Of a stretch of DNA of 64,000 nt, positions 36,016-47,093 are shown in pieces (within the stretch, counting starts at the first letter, position 1; every line of letters starts with the position of its first letter). The notes below the pieces were generated by a model. The model had not been told where the DNA came from. It saw only the letters and a list, made by a program, of their open reading frames with translations, and did not search any database. The stretch is from an uncultured Alphaproteobacteria bacterium (GTDB lineage Bacteria > Pseudomonadota > Alphaproteobacteria > Caulobacterales > Caulobacteraceae). The stretch is from the NCBI GenBank assembly GCA_903860975.1, contig CAIOSI010000019.1, positions 124,001-188,000 of the forward strand, given 5' to 3'. The translations under genes and the position numbers were made by a program.

Positions 36016-37530
36016 ATGCGCATCTGCACCTTCATCGCCGCGGCTTCGGCGCTCATCGCGCTGGCCGGCTCAGCCTCAGCCGCCTCCGATACCGCCAAGG
36101 TCGCTCAAGGAGAACTTCACGGCGTGGTCGCCGGCAACGTCGCCAGCTTCAAAAATATTCCCTTCGCCGCTCCACCGGTCGGTGACCTGCGCTGGCGGCC
36201 CCCGCAACCTGTCAAAGCCTGGAGCGGCGTGCGCGACGCCACTCAGCTTGGCCCGCAATGCTGGCAGATGCGCCAGGTCATCAGCGATGCGAAACAGTCC
36301 GAAGACTGCCTGCAGCTCAACGTCTGGACACCGGCCAACTTCAAGCCCGGTGGCAAACGACCGGTCATGGTGTTCATCCACGGAGGCTCCTTCACTGGCG
36401 GGTCTGGGACCAACGCCCTCTATGATGGAACCCATTTCGCCGAGCGCGGGGTGGTGCTGGTCACTGTCAACTACCGCCTCGGCCGCCTGGGCTTCTTCGC
36501 GCATCCCGCGCTCAGCGCCGAACAACCGGGCGCCGCGCTCGCAAACTACGGGATGATGGATAATCTCGCAGCCCTGAAGTGGGTGCAGGACAACATCGCA
36601 GCCTTCGGCGGCGATCCGAAGAATGTCACCGCCTTTGGTGAAAGCGCAGGCGGCATCCTGATCAACGATCTGATGGCCTCGCCCAAAGCCAAGGGCCTCT
36701 TCGCCAAGGCGATCTCGGAGTCCGGCTTTGGCCGCATCCCTGGTCTGCCCATGGCCGCCGCCGAGACCATCGGCGTCACCTACGCGACGGGTCTAGGCAT
36801 CACCGCCACAGGCCCCGACGCCCTCAAAGCGCTCCGCGCGCTCAGCCCCGAACAACTGTCAAAGGCGGCAGGACAGGTCACGCCGATCATCGATGGACGG
36901 GTGATGCCAGAAGGCCCTGCGGCCGCTTTCGCCGCCGGCCGCGAGCAGAAGGTGCCTTATATCGCCGGTGGCAACAGCTGGGAGGCGAGCCTGCTTCCCA
37001 CCAATACGCCCCTTGATCGCGCCGGTGCCTTGAAGGACCCACTGATCGCAGCCTATGGCGCGCCCGCCAACCCACAGCTCGTTCAGTGGGATCTCACGAC
37101 GGAATCCACCGTCATCGAACCCGACCGCTTGTTGGCTCGCCTGCACGTCAAGAACGGCCAGAAGGCCTGGGTCTACTACGACAGTTACATCCCCGCCTCG
37201 CAGCGCGCCGCAATCCACGGCCTCGCCCATGGCGGAGAGCTGATGTACGTCTTCGGCAACCTGCCCGATCGCGACCGCGTCCAGGGCACACGCACCATCC
37301 CGGCGGCCACGCCGGACGACCAAAAGATCAGCGCTGCGCTGACAGACGCCTGGGTGGCCTTTGCCAAGGCGACCGATCCCAGCACGCCAGGCGCGGCTTG
37401 GCCAGCCTACACGCCCGCGAGCGACACGGCTCTGGAATTTGGTGCAGATGGCGTTCATGCCCGGGCTCATTTCCACAGGACAAGCCTCGACCTGGTCGAG
37501 CAGTTCAACAGCCAACCGGCGGGTCGCTGA
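36016..37530 (+). CDS. secreted type B carboxylesterase
   Basis: 504 residues. A signal peptide (ends near GSASAAS) is followed by an alpha/beta-hydrolase of the type B carboxylesterase family. Signature 2 is EDCLQLNVW (residues 97-105). The nucleophile motif is FGESAGG with S210, and the oxyanion hole is in FIHGGSF. The probable catalytic His is near HGLAHGGEL. It hydrolyses esters in the periplasm or outside the cell; the natural substrate is unknown. ATG 36016 is preferred to an in-frame start at 35860 because the signal peptide starts there. It is not part of the T4SS genes by function and is followed by a terminator-like hairpin. Confidence 0.92.
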   Translation: MRICTFIAAASALIALAGSASAASDTAKVAQGELHGVVAGNVASFKNIPFAAPPVGDLRWRPPQPVKAWSGVRDATQLGPQCWQMRQVISDAKQSEDCLQLNVWTPANFKPGGKRPVMVFIHGGSFTGGSGTNALYDGTHFAERGVVLVTVNYRLGRLGFFAHPALSAEQPGAALANYGMMDNLAALKWVQDNIAAFGGDPKNVTAFGESAGGILINDLMASPKAKGLFAKAISESGFGRIPGLPMAAAETIGVTYATGLGITATGPDALKALRALSPEQLSKAAGQVTPIIDGRVMPEGPAAAFAAGREQKVPYIAGGNSWEASLLPTNTPLDRAGALKDPLIAAYGAPANPQLVQWDLTTESTVIEPDRLLARLHVKNGQKAWVYYDSYIPASQRAAIHGLAHGGELMYVFGNLPDRDRVQGTRTIPAATPDDQKISAALTDAWVAFAKATDPSTPGAAWPAYTPASDTALEFGADGVHARAHFHRTSLDLVEQFNSQPAGR

Positions 37531-37532
37531 GG

Positions 37533-37558
37533 GGGCATGACGCACCGCGTCATGACCC
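37533..37558. terminator. hairpin between convergent esterase and metalloprotease genes
   Basis: CATGACGC-acc-GCGTCATG (37536-37543 with 37547-37554), extended by G/C pairs on each side apart from a bulge, lies 3 bases after the esterase stop. No strong T-run follows in either direction, so a bidirectional terminator is likely but not certain. Confidence 0.5.
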
Positions 37559-37679
37559 TTGGCGCTGTCAGCACGGCAGGCTTCAATGGGGAAGATTGCG
37601 AATTCGCGAAACGAAGACCGGCGCGCTTTGCGAGAGGCAAAACCCCTGACTGAAGACGCAGCCCAGCCAGACTTGCGCA

Positions 37680-39596
37680 CTAGGCCCCGGTATAATGAAA
37701 GCCTGGCTGATTGAAGTGACCGATGAGGTCGACGCCGAACGTGGCGGTCCCGTTGGCGATCGCCGTCAGAAAAGCATCGTTGGATAGCGCATAATCTCCC
37801 ACGTCAGCCTTGACGGCTTCCGCCAACAGCCAGCCGACCATGGCCGCCTTGGTACCCAGGCCCGTCGGCCCATCGAGGCCATAGCCCGCAAAGTACTGGG
37901 CCCGTGTCTCCATGATGCCGTTTGATGAGACGAGCGTGTTGAGAAGCGTATCGACCTTCGCTGCCGTGGGCGCCGTGCCAAAGATCGTTGTGTAGGCCTG
38001 GGTCACCGAATCGGAGAGGCTCAGCGCCCCATACTGAGCCTGGAATGAGGCTTCACCGGCACCGAGCTTTCCGAGGTTCACCGCAAAGTTGATGTAGCGG
38101 TTTTCCAAACTGAAACTCTGGTAGTAGGCCGAATTCAGATTGTTGGAATTTGACCCCGTGGGTGAGACCAGAAAGTCCATGCCCGCCGCACTGGGCGCAG
38201 AGCCGGTAAAGAACTCATAGGCCAGTGTCGCCACTGAGGTTGTGGCCTTGCCGAACGTAATGATCTGACCCACGGCTTGGGCCGCCGTCAGCGTGGCATT
38301 CGCCAGCCCAAGAGACAGGGTCGACGTCAGCGCCGCATCCATTTGGTCGCTCGGCGCAACGCGTAGGACATTGGAAAACGCGCTGGCAACCGTTGACGTC
38401 AGCGCCGCAGGACCAGACAGGGTGACCATGTAGGTTCCCGCATAGCCATCGAGAAACGAGCCTGCCTGGACGTAGTACACACCCGTTTTAGGCGCTACGA
38501 AGGTGAGCTGCGAGTCCGGGTTGGTCCCGTCGACAATATCATCATTCGATGCCAGCAGATTACCAGACGCATCAAGAAGACGAAGGTAAGGGTCAGCAAG
38601 GGTGCCGCCACCGCCCTTATGCCCCGTCTCACTGATTATGTAGGTTGCACCCGCAACCAACACGACGCGAAAGAGGTCGCGGTCGCCAGCCTGCTGTAGA
38701 ACGCCGCTTGCAGAGCCGCCTGAGGCCAGCTGTCCGAACGCAAGTGTGTCGGTGAGGTTCGAGGCGTACTCGTCTGGCGCAGGCGCATAGGCCTGCGATG
38801 ACCCCGTCGGGGTCCAGCCCAGGATATCCAGCAATTGGAGATCAACCGCCGAAATCGTGCCCGGGGATCCAGCCCCGCCTGGACCGAAGGCGTCGCCATA
38901 GGTGTAGGCCCAGTCGCCTAAATCCTGGCCGTCGTTGACGCCTGTCGCGCTGATGGCGTTGTGATAGGCAAAACTCGTGACGTGGCTGGCGTCGACCCCG
39001 AAATAGGTCGTCACACCATCCGAACCCCCCGTAAAATCCCGAAGGCCGGTCGCTGTGAAGCGGAAGAGATCGAGAGGGTTCCACGCGCCCGCGAACCCCA
39101 GACTGGCTGTCCGCCCAAAGACACCCTCACTGAGCTCATGCTCAAGGGTCCCGATGGCGTCTTGGCCGAAGGTGAAACCGGTGGTGCTGTTGAGCGTGAT
39201 GGAGTCATCGACGCTGTTGGTCTGAGGCGCCAGGCCCAAGATCCGAGCCTGGGTCGTGGGAAGATCAAATCCCACGCCTTTGGACGGATCTATCGCCGGC
39301 AGACCGTTCACCGCCAAGGTATCATTCAAAGTTGTGGCGTGGCTTCGTAGAGCCGCGGCGAAGGCGGCATAGCTGACGTGTGTAACGTCGAATGAATTCT
39401 CGCCGCTGACCTTCGAACTCAGCGCGGCGTAATCGAAATTAACACTCACCGTCACCGCGTTGGTGAAGTGACTTTGCAGGTAGCTTTCGGCCGCAAGCAC
39501 CGCGCTACGGAATTCGGCCGTTACAGTGCTGCTGTAGGAATTTATGAAGACAAGGCCACTGCCAGCGGCGGTTACAGCTTCGGAAGCTAAGGTCAT
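37680..39596 (-). CDS. metalloprotease-like protein with PPC domain and RsaA-type surface-anchor module
   Basis: 638 residues without a signal peptide, in three parts. Residues 1-250 are an NF038122-like metalloprotease domain with HELSEGVFGR (H153, E154) and NPLDLFRFTATG. Residues 285-397 match a bacterial pre-peptidase C-terminal (PPC) domain (DRDLFRVVLVAGATYIIS, GTYMVTLSG). Residues about 430-638 are homologous to the N-terminal cell-surface anchor region of the RsaA homologue at 54108-57668 (YEFFTGSAPSAAGMDFLV, NLNSAYYQSF, ENRYINFAVNLG). Caulobacter crescentus Sap, an S-layer-editing protease, also combines a protease with an S-layer-like domain, but Sap is a serralysin-type enzyme. Attachment to the LPS lattice is inferred. 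Start is ATG 39596. Confidence 0.85.
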   Translation of the reverse strand: MTLASEAVTAAGSGLVFINSYSSTVTAEFRSAVLAAESYLQSHFTNAVTVSVNFDYAALSSKVSGENSFDVTHVSYAAFAAALRSHATTLNDTLAVNGLPAIDPSKGVGFDLPTTQARILGLAPQTNSVDDSITLNSTTGFTFGQDAIGTLEHELSEGVFGRTASLGFAGAWNPLDLFRFTATGLRDFTGGSDGVTTYFGVDASHVTSFAYHNAISATGVNDGQDLGDWAYTYGDAFGPGGAGSPGTISAVDLQLLDILGWTPTGSSQAYAPAPDEYASNLTDTLAFGQLASGGSASGVLQQAGDRDLFRVVLVAGATYIISETGHKGGGGTLADPYLRLLDASGNLLASNDDIVDGTNPDSQLTFVAPKTGVYYVQAGSFLDGYAGTYMVTLSGPAALTSTVASAFSNVLRVAPSDQMDAALTSTLSLGLANATLTAAQAVGQIITFGKATTSVATLAYEFFTGSAPSAAGMDFLVSPTGSNSNNLNSAYYQSFSLENRYINFAVNLGKLGAGEASFQAQYGALSLSDSVTQAYTTIFGTAPTAAKVDTLLNTLVSSNGIMETRAQYFAGYGLDGPTGLGTKAAMVGWLLAEAVKADVGDYALSNDAFLTAIANGTATFGVDLIGHFNQPGFHYTGA

Positions 39597-40048
39597 GTTT
39601 GGCGCTCGCGGCTGGGATCGTCCCTACCATTTTGACCGGCGTGAACAAGCAAATTTTGTCAACTCATTCCAGATCTTGCCAAGCTTTTGCGAACCTTTTC
39701 ACCGCCGCGACGATCCAGATACGGGCTCAACCTTTGGACGCGCCTGGCCCTACATTGGCCCACCTCGAAAGCGCAACGCTTGGACCTCGCCGTTCGCCAG
39801 GAACGAAGGCCCGCTGCTTGCATACCCGAAGGCTCCAAAGCGAGCCCGGGTGAGGCACCGCGCGGCCCGTCGAAATCACGCAGCACAGCTCGCTGACAAC
39901 GCCCGATTTCAAAAACGGCGTTACCTCGACTTAAGCGACACTTTTTAACTTTTGAAACACAACCGCCGCGATATTAACAACTTCGTTTCTTATAAGATTC
40001 GCATAATACGAAACGGCTCAATTTCCAGGGTTTGATCGCGGTGTTGGC
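39597..40048. promoter_or_regulatory. divergent intergenic region with imperfect inverted repeat
   Basis: 452 bases between the leftward metalloprotease and the rightward sulfotransferase gene. The half nearest the sulfotransferase is AT-rich and contains the 39984-40015 inverted repeat listed separately. No ORF in it is credible. Confidence 0.45.
39984..40015. repeat. 32-base imperfect inverted repeat upstream of sulfotransferase gene
   Basis: CGTTTCtTAT at the left pairs with ATAcGAAACG at the right (10 positions per arm, one mismatched in the centre), around AAGATTCGCATA. It ends 33 bases before ATG 40049. Position and symmetry suit a regulator-binding site or a 5' UTR hairpin, but no regulator can be named. 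Confidence 0.4.
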
Positions 40049-40861
40049 ATGAAGTCCTGCTTCTTTTTCCACAATCCCAAGGCGGGTGGAACGTCCCTGC
40101 GAAACGCCCTGGCAGCTCACTTTAGCCCAGATGCGGTCTGTCCGACCGCCGATTTGACCCCCGATGTCTATCGCGCTCAAGCCCGTCCGGTGGAGCCCGG
40201 CTACCAACTCTGTGTTGGCCATTATGGCTATGACATCTGCCGCCAGGTGGCTGGCGAACACGCCCTGATCACGAATTTTCGCCATCCGGCCAAGCGCATC
40301 GTCTCGCTCTACAAATACTTTCGTTATGCCGTGCCAAATACGCCCAGCGTTCAAAGCGATCCGATCTACTTCGCCGTCCGGCAGGCCAAGAGCGCAGACT
40401 TTGAGAGCTTCGTTCTCTCAACCGATCCGCGCATTACGACCTACACGCACAACCATCACTTCCGGCAGCTCGCCAATTCGGGATGGTCGCTAAACCATTC
40501 CAGGACGTTGGATGACGTCATCGATCTCATCGATCAGATGACATGGTTCTACATGTGTGAATTCCCAGACCTGTCTGTCCGTTGGGCTCGCAAGGCTCTG
40601 GATGCGTCGGACTTCAAGCTTCCGAGAGATAACGTCTCCAGCACCTCAGCCGCACCCAGCGCTGACGTCCTTCAGCTCAGCGAGGCGGCCTACACGCGGC
40701 TGTTGGACATGAACCAAGTCGATCTTGCCATCTACGCTCACGCCCTGGAGCGCTTCTTTTTTGAGACCCGCAATGCAAGTCCGCCCCTGCGCGCGACGTC
40801 CGTCGAAGCGGCGAGGCGGACACCATGTTCTTCGGCATTGGAACTCGCGCTCGCGAGCTAG
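40049..40861 (+). CDS. sulfotransferase-family protein
   Basis: 270 residues. The 5'-phosphosulfate-binding loop is FFHNPKAGGTSLRNAL (residues about 6-20) and the 3'-phosphate-binding region is NFRHPAKRIVSLYKYF. These match the carbohydrate sulfotransferase (Sulfotransfer_2) group that uses PAPS. It would sulfate a polysaccharide, glycolipid or similar acceptor. It stands alone between the anchored metalloprotease and small unknown genes, near the S-layer/O-antigen cluster, so modification of a surface glycan is a reasonable inference. Confidence 0.85.
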   Translation: MKSCFFFHNPKAGGTSLRNALAAHFSPDAVCPTADLTPDVYRAQARPVEPGYQLCVGHYGYDICRQVAGEHALITNFRHPAKRIVSLYKYFRYAVPNTPSVQSDPIYFAVRQAKSADFESFVLSTDPRITTYTHNHHFRQLANSGWSLNHSRTLDDVIDLIDQMTWFYMCEFPDLSVRWARKALDASDFKLPRDNVSSTSAAPSADVLQLSEAAYTRLLDMNQVDLAIYAHALERFFFETRNASPPLRATSVEAARRTPCSSALELALAS

Positions 40862-41112
40862 TTTTTGGGTCGAAGCCCGTCGAAACGACCTGCCTGATGG
40901 CGCGCCCCGATGCCTGGCTCGGCGCTGTCCAGGCTGGGCGCGAACCACAAACGCCGTGATTTTTCTGGCTTTAGTGCGCCACAGTCACAGAACGTGGAGC
41001 CGCCCAAGGCCGCCGCAGCGGCAAGCGGCGCAGCGACGGGCGTTGGTGTGGCCTTGCCAGAGACCACCTGAGAACCGGCGGGTCGTTTTGGGTGCCTCGC
41101 CGCAGATCAATT

Positions 41113-41427
41113 TCAGCCGAATGCGAGCCACCCAACGAGCACACCCAGTCCGATCAAACCGAAAAGCGTAAGCGTTGATGCGACGACGGCCCGCAAAACG
41201 ACCCGATCAAGGCTGAGCCGCGCCCAGGGTCGGCGATCCGGCTGCAAGACGTCCTCAGGAGCCACGATAATTGTTCGGCGTTCTGAAGGCTTCGGGTCGC
41301 GATTGGCTTGGCCATTACGCACCGATTCTGTGCTTTTTTCGGCGTCGTCGGGCTGCGACACGATTTCGGAATCGACGGTTCGCTCCTGTCGCGTTCGTTG
41401 GGGAGGATCGCTTGAGGTGTTAGGCAC
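41113..41427 (-). CDS. small membrane protein of unknown function
   Basis: 104 residues. A hydrophilic, Ser/Arg/Glu-rich N-terminal two-thirds is followed by one C-terminal transmembrane segment (VVASTLTLFGLIGLGVLVGWLAF). This makes it a tail-anchored, type II-like topology with the soluble part in the cytoplasm. No family recognised. Located between the sulfotransferase and an exported protein; no operon partner. Confidence 0.6.
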   Translation of the reverse strand: MPNTSSDPPQRTRQERTVDSEIVSQPDDAEKSTESVRNGQANRDPKPSERRTIIVAPEDVLQPDRRPWARLSLDRVVLRAVVASTLTLFGLIGLGVLVGWLAFG

Positions 41428-41585
41428 TTGACGGCGCTAGGGACAAAGATGATGGGGAGGGGTGAAGGGCAAGGACTATCTCGTCCCTCGTCATACGATG
41501 GCCGCGTCAATAACGTCACGACCTAAAGCCGCCCGCGCGGCGCCTTTGCGCTAGGCGACGCGTGCGACCAAATTGGGAACCCCTC

Positions 41586-42104
41586 ATGATCAATGCCGTG
41601 ACGATGGCGCTGCTGCTCGGGCTTTCCAACCCCCTCGCCGGCCTAAACCTGCTTCCCGGTCGTGACGTCCAGGCGTCGCATCAAGAGGTTGGCGGATGGC
41701 GTCTGGACGTGAAGCACGACCAATTTTCTGGGCGCACGACATGCCGTCTCAAGCGCGGCCCGGTCACCTATGAGCGCCAGGTCGTGACCTTTCGGTTCGC
41801 CTCTTGGGTGGACACCGCCAATGCGGAATTCCGGATTGATAATGGGGCGCTGCAGTCGGTGGGCTCCGTTGCGGTTGAAGCCGCCGGGCTTGGCGCACGC
41901 CTGCGCAGCGATAACTCGACGAACCCAAGCGGGGGCCTCGTTGCGATCCCCTCGCGCCTCGTGGCCAACGCCGGCTCGGTCTCAATCCGGCCAAACCCCA
42001 AGCGTGGCCACAAGGACTTTGTCGTAAAAGGCCTGACGGGCGCGCTTGCGGTCGCGCAGCAAAAAGGGTGCGACGTCGCATCACAGGTTTCAAAGATGTC
42101 CTGA
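41586..42104 (+). CDS. exported hypothetical protein upstream of rsaD
   Basis: 172 residues from ATG 41586. A hydrophobic N-terminus (MINAVTMALLLGLSNPLAG) suggests a signal peptide with cleavage near DVQA. The mature part has a Cys near each end (TTCRLKRG and KGCDVASQ), which could form a disulfide in the periplasm, and alternating beta-type sequence (YERQVVTFRFASWVDTANAEFRI). No family recognised. It lies 187 bases before rsaD on the same strand. Confidence 0.65.
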   Translation: MINAVTMALLLGLSNPLAGLNLLPGRDVQASHQEVGGWRLDVKHDQFSGRTTCRLKRGPVTYERQVVTFRFASWVDTANAEFRIDNGALQSVGSVAVEAAGLGARLRSDNSTNPSGGLVAIPSRLVANAGSVSIRPNPKRGHKDFVVKGLTGALAVAQQKGCDVASQVSKMS

Positions 42105-42291
42105 GGGACCTTAGAAAATGGGTGCGCGGGCCGTCGCACGTCTGCGAAATTCCATTAAGACAGCGGCTTTATCGCTTTGCGCGCCGGCCACGATGACCGT
42201 GCTCAAAAATCTCGATACAAGACCATGCGCCTAGGACAGGATTCGCAGCGTTTAAGCGCTATCTTCGTTAAAACGCGTCGCCAGGAAGCTG

Positions 42292-44013
42292 ATGCCGATC
42301 TTTAAGAAAACCGTCTCCGAAAAGCCGACCCAACTGGACGGTGCGCTGCTTCTGGCGCGGCCAGCCATTTCGGTGGCCATCGTCTTCAGCCTGTTCATCA
42401 ACCTGCTGGCGCTGGTGAGCCCGCTCTACATGCTGCAGGTCTATGATCGGGTTCTGTCCAGCCGCAACACGCTGACACTGCTCTTCATCACGCTGATCGC
42501 GATCGTGCTTTTCGTGGTCTACGCAGCCTTAGAAGCCCTTCGGACGGCGGTCCTTGTCCGCGGCGGCATCACCTTTGACGGCGCTTTGCGCAGCAAGGCG
42601 TTTCGAAGCGTGCTTGACGCCACGGTTCAGAGGCGTCCCGGTGGCACGCAGACATTCCGCGACCTCGATGTCGTGCGCGAATTCCTGACCGGTTCGGGTC
42701 TGATCACGTTCTGCGACGCGCCCTGGATCCCAGTGTTCGTGATCATCGCCTTCGTCCTGCATCCCTACTTTGGGGTCCTGACGATCCTTTCGGGCGTGAT
42801 CATCCTGGGTCTGGCCATGGCCAACGACCAGGTGACGCGCGCGCCTCTGGAACGGGCGACCGCATCTTCGATCGCGGCGCAGAACGATGTTTCGGCGACT
42901 TTGCGCAATTCCGAAGTCATGCACGCGATGGGCATGTGGGGCGGTCTTGCGCAGCGTTGGCAATTGCGTCGCGATGAGCTGATCGGATGGCAGGCGGTCG
43001 CCAGCGACCGCGGCGGCTCGATCATGGCGGCGATCAAGTTCACACGCCAGGTCGTCCAGACGCTTATCCTGGGTGGCGGGGCCTACCTTGCCATCGAAGG
43101 AAAACTCTCACCCGGATCCATGATCGCGGCTTCAATTATCGTGGGGCGCGCGCTTGCGCCCATCGAAGCCGGTGTCGGGCAATGGAAAAGCTTTGTCGGT
43201 GCGCGCGGGGCTTGGGAGCGTCTGCAGGTCCTGTTCCGCGGTGATGCCGCCGCCATTGAACGCTTGGCGCTGCCCAGTCCCAAGGGAAGGCTCACCGTCG
43301 AAGGAGCCACGATCGTACCGCCTGGTCGCAATCGGCCCTCCGTGCTCGGAGCCAATTTTGTGGTTGAGGCTGGAACCACCGTTGCCATCATCGGCCCGAG
43401 TGCCGCTGGAAAGTCGAGCCTTGCACGCGGTATCGTGGGGGTCTGGCCGACCGTTCAAGGGGCCGTGCGCATCGACGGTTTTGATCTCAAGCAATGGGAT
43501 CCAGAACAACTCGGCCCCTATGTCGGTTATCTTCCGCAAGACGTGGAGCTGTTCTCAGGCTCAGTCGCCGAAAACATCGCTCGTTTTACGACATTCCAGA
43601 TGGACGAGGTCATCGATGCCGCCCGTCTGGGGGGTGTCCACGAGCTCATCCAATCCATGCCGGATGGTTATGAGACGCAGATCGGCGATGGCGGCCAGGC
43701 CCTTTCGGGGGGGCAACGTCAGCGGGTGGCGCTCGCCCGCACCCTGTTCCGCAGACCCCCCATCCTCGTGCTCGACGAACCCAACGCCAACCTCGATTCC
43801 GAGGGCGAGCAGGCGCTGGCCAACGCCATTCACCAGTTGAAGGGCAAGAGCACGATTTTGATCGTCACCCACAAGGTCAACCTGCTGGGCCTGGTTGATA
43901 AGATTCTCATCATGCAGATGGGGCAGGTCACGCAATACGGTGAACGCGATCAAGTCCTGGCCATGCTACAGGCGCCGGCCCAAGCCGCGCCTGCGGCGCC
44001 AGCTCCTCAATGA
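42292..44013 (+). CDS. rsaD: type I secretion ABC transporter for the S-layer protein
   Basis: 573 residues of the PrtD/RsaD class. The N-terminal membrane domain has six hydrophobic segments between about residues 25 and 300 (including VAIVFSLFINLLALVSPLYM, which precedes LQVYDRVLSSRNTLTLL). The ATPase has Walker A GPSAAGKS (368-375), signature LSGGQ (471-475) and Walker B ILVLDE (491-496). It exports C-terminal-signal substrates in one step. No C39 peptidase-like N-terminal domain is present, as expected for the protease/S-layer exporters. It is 30 bases upstream of rsaE. The RsaA homologue 12 kb away is the likely main substrate. Confidence 0.93.
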   Translation: MPIFKKTVSEKPTQLDGALLLARPAISVAIVFSLFINLLALVSPLYMLQVYDRVLSSRNTLTLLFITLIAIVLFVVYAALEALRTAVLVRGGITFDGALRSKAFRSVLDATVQRRPGGTQTFRDLDVVREFLTGSGLITFCDAPWIPVFVIIAFVLHPYFGVLTILSGVIILGLAMANDQVTRAPLERATASSIAAQNDVSATLRNSEVMHAMGMWGGLAQRWQLRRDELIGWQAVASDRGGSIMAAIKFTRQVVQTLILGGGAYLAIEGKLSPGSMIAASIIVGRALAPIEAGVGQWKSFVGARGAWERLQVLFRGDAAAIERLALPSPKGRLTVEGATIVPPGRNRPSVLGANFVVEAGTTVAIIGPSAAGKSSLARGIVGVWPTVQGAVRIDGFDLKQWDPEQLGPYVGYLPQDVELFSGSVAENIARFTTFQMDEVIDAARLGGVHELIQSMPDGYETQIGDGGQALSGGQRQRVALARTLFRRPPILVLDEPNANLDSEGEQALANAIHQLKGKSTILIVTHKVNLLGLVDKILIMQMGQVTQYGERDQVLAMLQAPAQAAPAAPAPQ

Positions 44014-44043
44014 ATTTGGCGCGTTCGCGCTCGGGAATAATCC

Positions 44044-45351
44044 ATGTCAGTTGCGCTTAGGGCTCCGAACCACGACTACCGCCGTGTCGGCACAATCGGA
44101 CTGGTGATCATCGGTGTCACGTTCGGACTTTTTGGACTTTGGGCCGCCTTTGCCCCGCTCGGAAGTGCCGTCATCGCACACGGTGAGCTGACGGCGGATA
44201 CGAACCTGCAGACGGTCCAGCACCTTGAGGGCGGGATCGTCAGCAAAATCCTCGTCCACGAAGGCGATCATGTGAAGGCTGGCCAAACCCTTTTCCAGTT
44301 GGACGCCGTCCAGACGGAAGCCAGCCTGCACATCACCAGCAATCAGCTCTTCAGTATTCTGGCCAAGCGCGACCGCCTGGCCGCCGAGCGGGACTCGCGC
44401 CCGACCTTGGCCTTCTCTCCTGAGGTCATGGCGCAAATCGCCGATCCTGCCGTCGCCCAATCCATCGCCAACGAGCGAAGTGAGTTCATTCAGCGAAGAG
44501 CCACATTGCAAAGCCAGATCGCCGTCTTGAAGGCTCGCATCGAAGAGGTGCGAAGCGAAATCCAGGGCATCGATACCGAACGGGCGAGCATGATCCAGCA
44601 GGTCGCTTATTTGGATGACGAAATCGGCGGACTTACCGAGCTCTTCAAGCAGGATCTGGTGCCCAAGCCGCGCCTGTTGGCGTTGCAACGCGAGCGTTCA
44701 CAGATGCAAGGCCAGATCGGCCGGTCTTTTTCCGAAAAGGCCAAGGCCGAAAAATCGATCGGAGAAACGACGCTTCAGATCGCCCAGCTGCAACAGCAAT
44801 TCCATCAGGATATCGGCAAGGAGATCGCCGAGGCCGAAACGCAAAGCGCTGACTATCGCCAGCGGTTTACGGTCGCCAAAGACCAGGCGCGCCGGGTCAA
44901 TATCAATTCGCCCATGACTGGCGTCGCGCAGAACCTGCATGTCTTCACACAAGGTGCCGTCGTGCGCGCGGGCGACCCCTTGGTCGACATTGCCCCTGAC
45001 AATGCACAGATGATCCTGCAGGCGCGAATTTCGCCCAGCGACGTCGATAATGTCCACGCCGGACAAAAGGTGGAGGTGCGGTTCTCGAGCTTTCACTCCC
45101 GGACCATCCCGGTGATCTCTGGCGTCGTCAGGACCGTATCGCAAGATCGCCTCGTCGATCTGGCGACGCATACGCCCTACTACATGGCGACCGTCTTCGT
45201 TTCGCAGGCGAACCTGCCGGTCGAACTTCGCGGACGCCTTCGGGCAGGCCTTCCGACGGACGTGATCATTCCAACGGGCGAGCGCACGGCGCTGCAGTAT
45301 ATTTGGTCACCGCTGACCAATGCGCTGCATAAGTCGATGCGCGAACAGTAG
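44044..45351 (+). CDS. rsaE: type I secretion membrane-fusion (HlyD-family) adaptor
   Basis: 435 residues. One N-terminal transmembrane helix (IGLVIIGVTFGLFGLWAAF) is followed by a lipoyl half-motif (TVQHLEGGIVSKILVHEGDHVKAGQ, split across residues 55-80), a long coiled coil (about 100-285, SQIAVLKARIEEVRSEIQGID), the second lipoyl half (NINSPMTGVAQNLHVF) and a C-terminal beta-barrel (TPYYMATVFVSQ). It bridges the ABC transporter and the outer-membrane channel. Length and layout match the PrtE/RsaE adaptors. Immediately downstream of rsaD. Confidence 0.93.
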   Translation: MSVALRAPNHDYRRVGTIGLVIIGVTFGLFGLWAAFAPLGSAVIAHGELTADTNLQTVQHLEGGIVSKILVHEGDHVKAGQTLFQLDAVQTEASLHITSNQLFSILAKRDRLAAERDSRPTLAFSPEVMAQIADPAVAQSIANERSEFIQRRATLQSQIAVLKARIEEVRSEIQGIDTERASMIQQVAYLDDEIGGLTELFKQDLVPKPRLLALQRERSQMQGQIGRSFSEKAKAEKSIGETTLQIAQLQQQFHQDIGKEIAEAETQSADYRQRFTVAKDQARRVNINSPMTGVAQNLHVFTQGAVVRAGDPLVDIAPDNAQMILQARISPSDVDNVHAGQKVEVRFSSFHSRTIPVISGVVRTVSQDRLVDLATHTPYYMATVFVSQANLPVELRGRLRAGLPTDVIIPTGERTALQYIWSPLTNALHKSMREQ

Positions 45352-45370
45352 ACAACATGGCGCGACATAA

Positions 45371-47089
<1,719 letters not shown>

Positions 47090-47093
<4 letters not shown>

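Noticed and set aside
42230..42270. possible CtrA site (TTAA...TTAA) upstream of rsaD
   Set aside because: The spacing between the TTAA halves is about 12 bases rather than the 7 required by the CtrA consensus.
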